64,000 nt of DNA. Source: Mesorhizobium sp. ORS 3324. GTDB lineage: Bacteria; Pseudomonadota; Alphaproteobacteria; Rhizobiales; Rhizobiaceae. The first letter of the stretch is position 1. Each line of letters begins with the position of its first letter. A model generated the notes under the pieces. It was not told where the DNA came from. It was given only the letters and a program-made list of their open reading frames with translations, and searched no databases. Made by a program: the position numbers and the translations under genes. Positions 54,901 through 64,000 of this stretch are shown in pieces. The DNA is taken from assembly GCA_000824825.2 (NCBI GenBank), contig LM655169.1, positions 30,192 to 94,191 of the forward strand, written 5' to 3'.

Positions 54901-55743
54901 TCACTTGGTAATGTCGATCTTGAACCACTGCATGCTGTATTTCGACACCGAGCCGTCGTCGAGAGCGGCCTTGAGAGCCTTGTTATAGATGTCCTGCAGG
55001 TCCTTGTCGGTCTTGCGGAAGGCTGCGCCGATGCCCGGCCCCAGGATCGGACCGCCCTTGAACTGCGGCCCCACGAACGCCAGGTCCTTGGCGTCGGGCT
55101 TGGCCAGCGTGCCGAGGAAGTAGGTGGTGTCGGCGAAAGCCACGTCGATACGGCCGGCCATCAGGTCGAGATCATGCTCGTCGGTGGTCTTGTATTCATG
55201 GACGTTGGCGACGTCCTTGAGATACTTGTCGGCAAACGTGGCTTCCGTGGTCGAAACCTGCAGGCCGACATTCTTGCCGGCGAGTTCCTTGCGCAGAGTG
55301 TCGAGCGCAGCCTTGGACTCGGCGTCGTCCTTGGAAAGATCGATCATCTTGCCGTTGTTCGACAGCTGCGCCAGCGGGCCATTCTTGTCGGCAAGGAAAG
55401 CCACCGGCGAAGAGGCATAGGGGATCGAGAAGTCGATCGTCTTCATGCGCTCCTCGGTGATCGACATTCCATCCATCACAATGTCGAACTTGCCCGCCGT
55501 GAGGCCGGGAATGACGCCATCCCAATCCTGCGCCACGATGTTGCATTGCAACTTCGCGCGGGCACAGACGTCGTTCAGTATGTCAACCTCGAATCCGACG
55601 ATCTTGCCGCTGGCGTCGGTTTGGTTCCAGGGGGCATAGGAGCCCTCCATCGCCACCGTGACGGTCTTCCAATCCTTGGCGACCGCCGGGGTCGAGCAGA
55701 TCAGCGCGAGCGCGGCAAGCGCAGTCCAACGTGATGATACCAC
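54901..55743 (-). CDS. Polar amino-acid ABC transporter substrate-binding protein (HisJ/ArgT-like)
   Basis: 280 residues from GTG 55743, which has GGGAGA seven bases ahead; ATG 55758, five codons earlier, is the alternative. Signal peptide WTALAALALICSTPAVA. Binding-fold motifs: VTVAMEGSYAPWNQTDASG, GFEVDILNDVCARAKLQC, IVAQDWDGVIPGL, FDIVMDGMSITEERMKTIDF. The pattern matches lysine/arginine/ornithine- and opine-binding proteins; the ligand is open. Confidence 0.92.
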   Translation of the reverse strand: MVSSRWTALAALALICSTPAVAKDWKTVTVAMEGSYAPWNQTDASGKIVGFEVDILNDVCARAKLQCNIVAQDWDGVIPGLTAGKFDIVMDGMSITEERMKTIDFSIPYASSPVAFLADKNGPLAQLSNNGKMIDLSKDDAESKAALDTLRKELAGKNVGLQVSTTEATFADKYLKDVANVHEYKTTDEHDLDLMAGRIDVAFADTTYFLGTLAKPDAKDLAFVGPQFKGGPILGPGIGAAFRKTDKDLQDIYNKALKAALDDGSVSKYSMQWFKIDITK

Positions 55744-55930
55744 TGTACTTTCTCCCATTTTTTTGTTCTTGGATGCATGCGATATCGAATTGCTTAGCCC
55801 AGCCCCAATTTCCCGACAAGTGTTGTTTTCGGTTCCGCGCGCCTCGGCGCAATCCGCCGCAAAGCCGGAATTGTCCCTGTTTCCATGGAGAATCGTGAAA
55901 ACCGGAGGGTCGGCGGTCCGGGAAGCGACG

Positions 55931-56922
55931 CTACTCCGCCGGAGCGCCGGCAACGTTCCGGCGCGTCGCCTCCATCATCCGGCGCCGGGCGCGGAAGACA
56001 CCCCATTGCTGGTCGACCAGCACGCCGATCAGGATCACGCCGCCCATCACCGCGAAGTTGAGCGAGGAGGGGATGCCGAGCAGGTTGACCAGGTTCTGCA
56101 GTTCCTGCAGCAGCACGGTGCCGAGGATGACGCCCACAAGCGAGCCCTCGCCGCCGCGCAGCGAGAAGCCGCCGAGCACGGCCGCGGCGATGGCGTAGAG
56201 CTCGTAGAACTGGCCGTGGCTCGCCGGCGAGATCGAGCGCGTGTACATGGCGAAATAGATCGCCGACAGCGCCGTCAGCACGCCGCAGATGACGTAGGCC
56301 GCGATCACCACGCGCCCGGTGCGGATTCCCGAATATTTCGCCGCCTCCTCGTTCTTGCCGATGGCGTAGAGGTAGCGCCCGAACACCGAGCGGTGCAGCA
56401 CCACCCACATGACGATGGCGATGACGATCAGCGCCATGAAGCTGTTCGGCAGCCCGCCGGAGCGGCCGGCGGTCAGGAATTCGAGATCAGGGAAATTCTG
56501 GCCGAAGGCGAAGCCTGCCGTGCCGTCGGCGGTGTAGAAGCGCGCGACGCCGCGATAGATGAGCAGGCCGCAGAGCGTCACCACGAAGGGCTGCATCTTG
56601 AGCCGCGTGATCAGCCAGCCATGCACGAAGCCGATGACGGCGCCAAGCGCGATGATCAGCACGAAAGCCAGCGGCCAGTTCATCTCGCGCACGGCGATGA
56701 AGTCGATGAACAGCGTGCCGAGCAGCGCGACCAGCGAACCAACCGACAGCTCGATGCCGCCGGTGATGATGACGAAGGCCTGGCCGATCGAAAGAATGCC
56801 GAACAGTGCGACCAGGTTGGAGGTGTTGGCGAGATTGATCGTCGACAGGAAACGCGGGTTGATGGCGGTCACCACCGCGCCGACCACCAGGATCAGGATC
56901 AGCAGGCCGAGATCTTTCTTGC

Positions 56923-56926
<4 letters not shown>
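55931..56926 (-). CDS. Ribose-type sugar ABC transporter permease
   Basis: 331 residues, RbsC family. GLLILILVVGAVVTAINPRF, GGIELSVGSLVALLG, MQPFVVTLCGLLIYRG, YAIGKNEEAAKYSGI and the C-terminal basic tail. The ATG overlaps the ATPase stop by four bases. The sugar is unknown; the neighbouring LacI regulator suggests an inducible pentose, hexose or polyol system. Confidence 0.93.
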
Positions 56927-58494
<1,568 letters not shown>

Positions 58495-58541
58495 CGCGCC
58501 ACAATTTATGGCAGTTGGCAGCAGCCGGTGGGCTACAGACT

Positions 58542-58602
58542 GACGGGCCGCGCGCGGCCCGTCAATACGGACGCCGGCTCAGGGAGGACCCTTGAGCCGG
58601 CG
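58542..58602 (-). other. Two hairpins between the sugar-binding-protein and ATPase genes
   Basis: 58542-58563 is a 22-bp perfect palindrome (GACGGGCCGCG and its complement). 58572-58602 holds CGCCGGCTCA ... TGAGCCGGCG with one bulge. Both follow the binding-protein stop (minus strand) and are likely mRNA stabilisers or partial terminators. Confidence 0.65.
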
Positions 58603-58617
58603 CAGCTGTCTTTGCAC

Positions 58618-59580
58618 TTATTTGCCCTGCATCGCCTTAAGGTTGGCGGCATAGGCGTCGACGTCGTCCTTGCCGATGATCTTGGTCGGAATGATGATCA
58701 GGTTGTTGGTCGGAATGCCCGACTTGTCACCCTTGAGGTAGGATGCCATCAGCTTCATGCCCTGATACGCCCATTCGAAGGGCTGCTGCACCACGGTCGC
58801 GGCGACCGTGCCTTCCTTGACGCCGCCCAGCGTGATCGGATCGTCGTCGAAGCCGACGACGGTGATCTGGCCGAGCTTGCCGGCGTCGCGCAGCGCTTCA
58901 TAGATGCGCGGCGTGTTGTAGGAATAGAAGCCGACCATGCAGGTGATGTCCGGGCTGGCGACCAGCGCGTCCTCGACGTTCTTCTTGGCGCGCGCCTGGT
59001 CGATGTCGTCGCCGCGCACGTCGACCAGCTCGATCTTGCTGCCGGCGAGCCCGTCCTTCATGCCCTGGATGCGCTCCTTGGCGTTGTCGGCGCCGAGCAG
59101 GCCGACGAAGCCCAGGCACTTGCCGCCGTTCGGCATTGCCTTCTTGGCGATCTCGGCCGCCTGCTTGCCGGCGTCGACGTTGGACGAGCCGATATAGGCG
59201 ACGCGCTTGGTCTGCGGGGCATCGGAGTCGGTGGTGAACAGCGCCGTCTCGGAAGCGATCTTGTTCAGCCCATCGGTCGAGGTCTTGGGATCGACCGCCG
59301 AGACCATGATGCCTTTGACGCCGGCCGTCACCAGATCGTCCATCAGCCGCTGCTGGATGGCGACCGACGACTGCTCGGGATATTTGAGCTCGAGATTATA
59401 GTCGGGCAGCTCGCCCTGCGCCTTCTTTACGCCCGCTTCCGCCGCCTTCCAGAAGTCCGACGCGCCGTTGACGACGAAGGCCAGCGTCGGCTTGTCGGCG
59501 GCGCGCACGGTTGCACTCGCCGATAGGCCGAGAGCCAGGGCCGCCGCGGCGACCGATGCATTACGGATCATGGATTTCAT
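58618..59580 (-). CDS. Sugar ABC transporter substrate-binding protein (type I fold)
   Basis: 320 residues. Signal peptide SVAAAALALGLSASATVRA; FVVNGASDFWKAAEAGVKKA, IMVSAVDPKTSTDGLNKIA, VGLLGADNAKERIQGMKDG, VVGFDDDPITLGGVKEG. ATG 59580 has GGGAGG before it. Similar in design to the inositol-binding protein at 32288 but clearly distinct in sequence. Confidence 0.93.
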   Translation of the reverse strand: MKSMIRNASVAAAALALGLSASATVRAADKPTLAFVVNGASDFWKAAEAGVKKAQGELPDYNLELKYPEQSSVAIQQRLMDDLVTAGVKGIMVSAVDPKTSTDGLNKIASETALFTTDSDAPQTKRVAYIGSSNVDAGKQAAEIAKKAMPNGGKCLGFVGLLGADNAKERIQGMKDGLAGSKIELVDVRGDDIDQARAKKNVEDALVASPDITCMVGFYSYNTPRIYEALRDAGKLGQITVVGFDDDPITLGGVKEGTVAATVVQQPFEWAYQGMKLMASYLKGDKSGIPTNNLIIIPTKIIGKDDVDAYAANLKAMQGK

Positions 59581-60179
59581 GCTTCATCCTCCCTTTGAAA
59601 CTCATCGCTGATGTCTCGGCTGCGGCCTGGACGCCCTCCTCCTCACGGGGCTTGCCCAAGGTCTGCCAATTTAAGACGGCGCCACTCCCAGCCGCGACCA
59701 AGACACTAGACACAGATTTGGCGTTCGTAAATAGTCCGATTTGTCTGACATTTTCGTGAAAGTGAGGCAGCCGTCTCCCGTCGGATTGCCGGCAAGCCGA
59801 CGCGCGTTCCTCCCACTGCCGCCACCGGCCCGAGGCCCCGATCCGGTCGTGACGAGTTGACAGTAGAACGCTTACATCTATTAGTAAAGAATATTAATCG
59901 CGACTGGGGACGGGTGCATACCGGCGGAGGAGGCTGTTGCCAGCAACGCTTGGGTGAAGAGAGAAAGCGGCGGTGGCAATCTCCGCAGCTGACGGCGAGA
60001 ATCCTTGGAATTCGCCCATTTTCCGGTGGTGACTGGCCGTTTTTCGTTGACAGGCGGAGCGGCCGGCGGGGAAGATGCTGCATTTGATAATAGTTATAAG
60101 TCAGGCATGCAGACGCGCCGACCCTCGATCATCTTGCCGTTGCCGCCGGCCTTAGAGCCGGCGGGGTTGGGAAACGACC
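59581..60179. other. Divergent control region of the sugar importer and its LacI gene (599 bp)
   Basis: No convincing gene. A 125-codon minus-strand frame (59706-60083) has Arg/Ser/Pro-rich shadow-like composition. An AT-rich block at 59850-59900 contains TTGACA (59855) and, 16-17 bases on, TATTAG, a possible promoter toward the LacI gene. A second AT-rich spot, TGATAATAGTTATAAG, lies at about 60084. Confidence 0.5.
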
Positions 60180-61286
60180 ATGAACGAACCGACAGAACTG
60201 AGCGATCCCCCCGAAACCTCCAGGCGGCGCACCGCCAAGCCCAAGGGCCGCGTCACCATGACCGACATCGCACGGGCCGCCGGCTGCTCGCAGGCGACGG
60301 TTTCCTTCGTGCTCAACAACTCGCCGGGCATCAGGCTGTCGCAGCAGACGCGCGACCGGGTGATCGAGGCAGCCAGAGCGCTGGGCTACTCGCCGCCGGT
60401 CTTTTCGGCGCTCCGTCCACCCGTCACGCCTTTCGAGGGACTGGATGGCGTCATCGGCTTTGCCGTCGACCAGCTCGCCACCAGCCCGGAAGCGGTGGTC
60501 GCCATCGAGGGCGCGCGCCAGGCGTCGTGGAATGCCGGCAACGTGCTCTTGGTGGCGCAGACGATGGGCGACGCGGTGATGGAGCCGCGCGCTATTTCGG
60601 CGCTGACGCGGCGCGGCATCTCGGCGCTGATCTACATGACCATCTTCACCCGCGAGATCACCGCGCCCGAGTTCCTCTACAGCCTCGACATCCCGGTCAT
60701 CCTGCTCAACTGCTACACCGCCGACTACGCCTTCCCGGCCGTCGTGCCCTCCGAGATCGCCGGCGGCCAGAGCTCTACCCGGTATCTCATCGGCCACGGC
60801 CATCGCCGCATCGCCACCGTCACCGGCGAACCGTGGATGCAGGCGGCGCAGGATCGGCTGAAGGGCTATCGCCGCGCTTTGGCCACCGCCGATATCCCCT
60901 TCGATCCGGAGCTTGTGGTCGAGGGCGACTGGTCGGCCAGCGCCGGCTATGCCGCGACCGTCAAGCTGCTCGCGCTGAAAGATCGTCCGACCGCCATCTT
61001 CTGCCAGAACGACCGCACGGCGATCGGTTGCTACGAGGCGCTGAAGGAGGCCGGCCTGCATATCCCGCAGGACATTTCCGTGGTCGGCTATGACGACGAG
61101 GAGATCGCCCGCCACCTTTTTCCGCCGCTCACCACATCGATCCTGCCGCATCTGGCGATGGGCCAATGGGCGATCGAGCAGCTGGAGACGCCGCCTGCGC
61201 CCGGCCGCGGCCGCTATCCCATCACCAAGCTGGAATGCCCGCTGGTGGAAAGGGAATCGGTTGCAACCGTGAAAGGGTCCGCGTAG
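60180..61286 (+). CDS. LacI-family transcriptional regulator of the sugar importer
   Basis: 368 residues. A polar N-terminal extension of about 25 residues precedes the helix-turn-helix VTMTDIARAAGCSQATVSF and hinge LNNSPGIRLSQQTRDRVIEA. The effector domain has IPVILLNCYTADYAFPAV, RYLIGHGHRRIATVTGE and VVGYDDEEIARHLFPPLTT. Divergence from the importer makes it the probable local repressor; ligand unknown. Confidence 0.93.
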   Translation: MNEPTELSDPPETSRRRTAKPKGRVTMTDIARAAGCSQATVSFVLNNSPGIRLSQQTRDRVIEAARALGYSPPVFSALRPPVTPFEGLDGVIGFAVDQLATSPEAVVAIEGARQASWNAGNVLLVAQTMGDAVMEPRAISALTRRGISALIYMTIFTREITAPEFLYSLDIPVILLNCYTADYAFPAVVPSEIAGGQSSTRYLIGHGHRRIATVTGEPWMQAAQDRLKGYRRALATADIPFDPELVVEGDWSASAGYAATVKLLALKDRPTAIFCQNDRTAIGCYEALKEAGLHIPQDISVVGYDDEEIARHLFPPLTTSILPHLAMGQWAIEQLETPPAPGRGRYPITKLECPLVERESVATVKGSA

Positions 61287-61586
61287 GCGCCGGCGCGCGT
61301 GTCCGACCTGAAATGCGTCGCGACGGATTCGAGCGACGCGCTTTAAGTTCTTGTTTTGATGCATGTCGTTTTCCAAGCTGCCTACTTTTGGCCGACATGC
61401 ATTAGCGGTTGCGTGGTGCTTATTGCCGTTGCGTTTGGATCCGGTCTGGGTGATGAAGAGGAAACAATGGAGCGAAAGGAACCGAAGAGCTGACCGCACA
61501 TGTGCAAACCTGTGTCGCCCGCCTCATCTCGCTCATAATCGACAACAGAAGACAAATCGACTCCCCGCCGAAATGCCCTCATAAAG
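61287..61586. other. Spacer before the LuxR-type gene (300 bp)
   Basis: It contains the palindrome 61359-61402. The rest, including the 150 bases directly before the LuxR-type ATG, shows no clear promoter or binding site; no good ribosome site precedes ATG 61587. Confidence 0.55.
61359..61402. repeat. REP-like palindrome ATGCATGTCG...CGACATGCAT
   Basis: Perfect 10-base arms with a 24-base centre (TTTTCCAAGC ... CTTTTGGC). I recall this element as a dispersed intergenic repeat of Mesorhizobium; there is one copy in the window. Confidence 0.75.
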
Positions 61587-62342
61587 ATGGAAGACGTCTA
61601 TCGCCTGTGGGATGCTCTGTCCGCCTTCCACGTGAATCAGTCGCACCAAGCCGCCGCCTATCTGATGGACCAACTCGCCGCTCGGGTAGGGGCATGGAAC
61701 GCCACCTGGGCCGGCGCGATCCGCATCGGTGATACGGCACGCAACGACCCGCTCCAGGGCTGGCGCGTGGGCGCAGTTCAGGCCCTGCATCCAATCGAGC
61801 CTCACCCGGACGAGGGGCATTTCAAGGAAATATTGCGCGTTTGGGAACGGCGGGAGATCGACCCTTCCTTTCTCCTGCCGATGCGTGACGTAGGGAGCTT
61901 CCGCACCTATTCATTCCGGCGAGAGCTGCCGCAAGAATGGTTCGAGTCGGAATTCTACCGCCGTCACTATGGCCTGGTCGGCACGCATGACGCGGTCTTC
62001 GTCGCCTTCCCGCTGAACGCCGACTGCGAATCGCATTTCGGCTTCTATTCGCGCAAGACTTTCGCGGATGAGGAGATCACGCTGCTCGCCCAGGCGCTGC
62101 GCGGCATCAAATGGTTCCATCGCCTGCTGATGCTGGGCCACGGCCTGCTGACGGCATCGGCGCCGCTGACGTCCATGGAGAGGAAGGTCCTGCATTTGCT
62201 GCTGACAAAGGCGACCGAGAGAGACATTGCCCAGCAAATGAAGATTGCCGCGTCCACGGCGCATCAGCACGTCACCAGCATCTTCCGCAAGTTCGGCGTG
62301 CGCGGTCGTGCAGAGCTGATGAGCCTCTGGCTGGGCGGATAG
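61587..62342 (+). CDS. LuxR-family transcriptional regulator
   Basis: 251 residues. The C-terminal 65 residues form a LuxR/FixJ helix-turn-helix (LTSMERKVLHLLLTKATERD, IAQQMKIAASTAHQHVTSIF, RKFGVRGRAELMSLW). The N-terminal 180 residues are GAF- or autoinducer-like in size but lack the clear pattern of acyl-homoserine-lactone receptors. No synthase gene is near. It is 120 bases upstream of the autotransporter-like gene, which it may control (inference). Confidence 0.87.
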   Translation: MEDVYRLWDALSAFHVNQSHQAAAYLMDQLAARVGAWNATWAGAIRIGDTARNDPLQGWRVGAVQALHPIEPHPDEGHFKEILRVWERREIDPSFLLPMRDVGSFRTYSFRRELPQEWFESEFYRRHYGLVGTHDAVFVAFPLNADCESHFGFYSRKTFADEEITLLAQALRGIKWFHRLLMLGHGLLTASAPLTSMERKVLHLLLTKATERDIAQQMKIAASTAHQHVTSIFRKFGVRGRAELMSLWLGG

Positions 62343-62359
62343 CAGGATCCCCGTTCAGC

Positions 62360-62375
62360 TCCTCTAATCAGAGGA
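62360..62375. promoter_or_regulatory. Palindrome between the LuxR-type and autotransporter genes
   Basis: TCCTCTAATCAGAGGA: perfect 6-base arms around AATC, 17 bases after the regulator stop and 88 bases before the next start. Either a hairpin at the mRNA end or a regulator site. Confidence 0.4.
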
Positions 62376-62462
62376 TAGCGCGACGAAAATCTCAGTGTCA
62401 TACCTCGCGGCTCACGGCACTGGCTGGGGGCTCCGCAGCCACAGAAGCGCTGGGGGGCGGGT

Positions 62463-64000
62463 GTGTCAGATACCAAAGATTCGCGCAGGCATCGCCCGCA
62501 TCGCGCGGGTATCGAAGACGGCGTTGCTGCATGCAGCAAGGGGACACGGTTTAAGGGACTGGCAGCTCGATGGAGGCTGCCGTGCTTTCCGGTCGTCGTC
62601 GCGCTCGCGGTGCTTGGATTGGTGCAGACTTCGCCTGTGGAAGCGCAGGTCATTATTAGCGGGGGTGCCGGCAGAGCCCCATGCACGAATCTAAACATCG
62701 ATGGGGGTAGCGGCACCGATGCCCAATCCGGTTTCCCGTACGGCGGCATAGTCGGCGCCGGCGGAGCCGGAACCGGCAGTGGCGGTACGGGAAACGCGGG
62801 TGGGATGGGCGGTTTCCACTTTGGCGATGAGATCACTGAACCTCAGGCGGGGCAGCTTGGCGGCCAGGGCTATGGCGCCGGTGGCGCGGGCGGACGCTCA
62901 GACGGCGTCAATCTCGAGCAGAGCGGCTTTGGCGGCGGCGGTGGTGGCGGCGGCGCACCGGAATATGTCGGGATCGCCGGGGAGACCTACGATGTCGTCG
63001 CCGGCGCGGTGGTCGAGGGCGGATGCGGCGGGTATGGCGGCTGGGGCGCATCGGGACAAGAGGATATCCAGATTGGTGGATCCGGGGATGTCACCCGACT
63101 CTATGGCGACGGTGGCGAAGGCGGCGATGGCGGCGGCGGCGGGGCGGGCTTCTATGGCGTCGGCTTCACACTCTACAACCATGGTGCGATCACCGGCGGC
63201 CTCGGCGGTGCCGGCGGCGCTGGCGGATTTGCCCAAACGGGGCGAGCTTCGGACGCTCCGTTTGCAATCAACGGTGACGGCGGCGATGGGGGGCTGGGCG
63301 GCGCGGCCGTCCAGGGCTCCGGCTTCACGCTGGTCAATGATGGCGCCATCACCGGAGGTTCGGGTGGTACAGGTTTGATCGCCCTGAATCCGATCCGCTC
63401 CGCTGGTGTCGGCGCAACCGGTGGGTGGGGCGTAGAAGGAACCGATTTCGCCGTCACAAACAACAGTGCCGGGTCGATCAGCGGCGGCGCCGGTGGCGCA
63501 GGCGGAGCCGCCGGCGGCGGCGGCGCCGGAGTGGGCGGCACCTTTTTTGCGCTCGACAATGCCGGAACGATCACCGGCGGAGTGGGAGGACTAAGCTACG
63601 CTGAGGGTGCACAGGGCACCTCCGGCCTTGATGGCGCTAATGGCGCGCATGGGCTGAACGACCCAGGAGGGGATCTTGGCCCAGCCGGCCCTGGAGGTGA
63701 TGGATACGACGGCGAGAGTTCGCCATACCCCGGCGGCAGAGGCGGCGCGGGAGGCAATGGCGGATACGCGGTGGGCGGCTCGGATTTCGTGCTGACGAAT
63801 GCCGGAATTATCGCCGGCGGCGATGGCAGCGTCGGAGCCAAAGGCGGAAAGGGCGGCGATGGCGGCAATGGCGGCCTGGGCGGCAATGGTGGCGACGGCT
63901 ACGACGGGACTGCAGGAGGCATACCTCAGGTTCGTTCCGGCAGCTACGGCGGCAATGGCGGCGATGGCGGCAGTGGAGCGATAGGAGGCACGGGCGGCAA
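62463..64000 (+). CDS. Glycine-rich autotransporter-like surface protein, N-terminal part (runs off the window)
   Basis: An open frame from GTG 62463 to the window end (512 codons, no stop). The first 60 residues are a long charged region then a hydrophobic core (CFPVVVALAVLGLVQTSPVEA-Q), like the extended signal peptides of autotransporters. The mature part is about 40% glycine with recurring units of the form GFTLYNHGAITGG, GFTLVNDGAITGG, FFALDNAGTITGG and FVLTNAGIIAGG, 40-80 residues apart, separated by GGxGG linkers. Such N-G-(A/T)-I-x-G-G units form beta-helix passengers. The C-terminal barrel would lie outside. Other open frames over this stretch are shadows. The GTG has GGGGGGCGGG before it; the exact start is open. 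Confidence 0.75.
   Translation, partial: MSDTKDSRRHRPHRAGIEDGVAACSKGTRFKGLAARWRLPCFPVVVALAVLGLVQTSPVEAQVIISGGAGRAPCTNLNIDGGSGTDAQSGFPYGGIVGAGGAGTGSGGTGNAGGMGGFHFGDEITEPQAGQLGGQGYGAGGAGGRSDGVNLEQSGFGGGGGGGGAPEYVGIAGETYDVVAGAVVEGGCGGYGGWGASGQEDIQIGGSGDVTRLYGDGGEGGDGGGGGAGFYGVGFTLYNHGAITGGLGGAGGAGGFAQTGRASDAPFAINGDGGDGGLGGAAVQGSGFTLVNDGAITGGSGGTGLIALNPIRSAGVGATGGWGVEGTDFAVTNNSAGSISGGAGGAGGAAGGGGAGVGGTFFALDNAGTITGGVGGLSYAEGAQGTSGLDGANGAHGLNDPGGDLGPAGPGGDGYDGESSPYPGGRGGAGGNGGYAVGGSDFVLTNAGIIAGGDGSVGAKGGKGGDGGNGGLGGNGGDGYDGTAGGIPQVRSGSYGGNGGDGGSGAIGGTGG

Noticed and set aside
59706..60083. 125-codon minus-strand frame in the LacI/importer divergent region
   Set aside because: Arg/Pro/Ser-rich, no domain, and would occupy the control region; no good start.
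62779..63378. Alternative Ala/Met/Ser-rich frames over the glycine-rich gene
   Set aside because: They end within the repeat region, lack a signal peptide and have no regular units; the frame from 62463 explains the sequence better.

Overview
The window looks like chromosomal DNA of an alphaproteobacterium of the order Hyphomicrobiales, most probably Mesorhizobium or a close relative. Three things point there: high GC with strong GC3 (long shadow reading frames opposite most genes), the rhizobial gene order PAS kinase / ahcY / ptsH / manX / hprK / chvG / chvI / pckA next to hisB-hisH-hisA-hisF-hisE-coaA and hslVU, and several families of palindromic intergenic repeats. The genus is inferred from order and protein style, not from a search.

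Layout. 1-8.8 kb: the start of a membrane sensor kinase, ahcY with a likely SAH-type operator, the nitrogen-PTS proteins (HPr, EIIA-Man, short HprK), the ChvG/ChvI two-component system and pckA, then arfB and alkB. 9.5-14 kb: four membrane genes for lipid-linked sugar transfer (GT-C protein, GtrA, GT2, DUF2029). 14-20 kb: a minus-strand run coaA/hisE/hisF/arginase-like/hisA/DUF1330/hisH/DUF2628/hisB, divergent from hslV/GNAT/UPF0314/hslU. 23-26.7 kb: a DUF1402 protein and a small low-GC island with a transglutaminase-like secreted protein, an Rhs-tail toxin that has its own signal peptide, and a likely immunity gene. 26.9-31.6 kb: an operon for a desaturase-type di-iron oxygenase with its own Rieske ferredoxin, ferredoxin reductase and a PanB-like lyase, divergent from a LacI regulator.

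32-49.4 kb is a myo-inositol region: an ABC importer (binding protein, permease, ATPase), idhA, an SDR, a second Gfo/Idh enzyme, an RpiR-type IolR, and iolC(DUF2090 fusion)-iolD-iolE-iolB. aroG, a LysE exporter and a WYL regulator sit inside it. aroG is preceded by what reads as a complete transcription attenuator: a promoter, a leaderless 25-codon peptide with the run FWYFYY, an antiterminator segment and a terminator. I consider this the best find in the window.

49.8-52.3 kb: DUF1045, phnM and phnN of phosphonate metabolism, without the C-P lyase core. 52.5-55.7 kb: a polar amino-acid ABC importer. 55.9-61.3 kb: a ribose-type sugar ABC importer and its LacI regulator. 61.6-64 kb: a LuxR-type regulator and the first 512 codons of a very glycine-rich autotransporter-like protein that runs off the window.

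No tRNA, rRNA, CRISPR array, transposase or integrase was recognised. Coordinates were read by hand; start codons were chosen from ribosome binding sites and family length, and alternatives are given where the choice is open.
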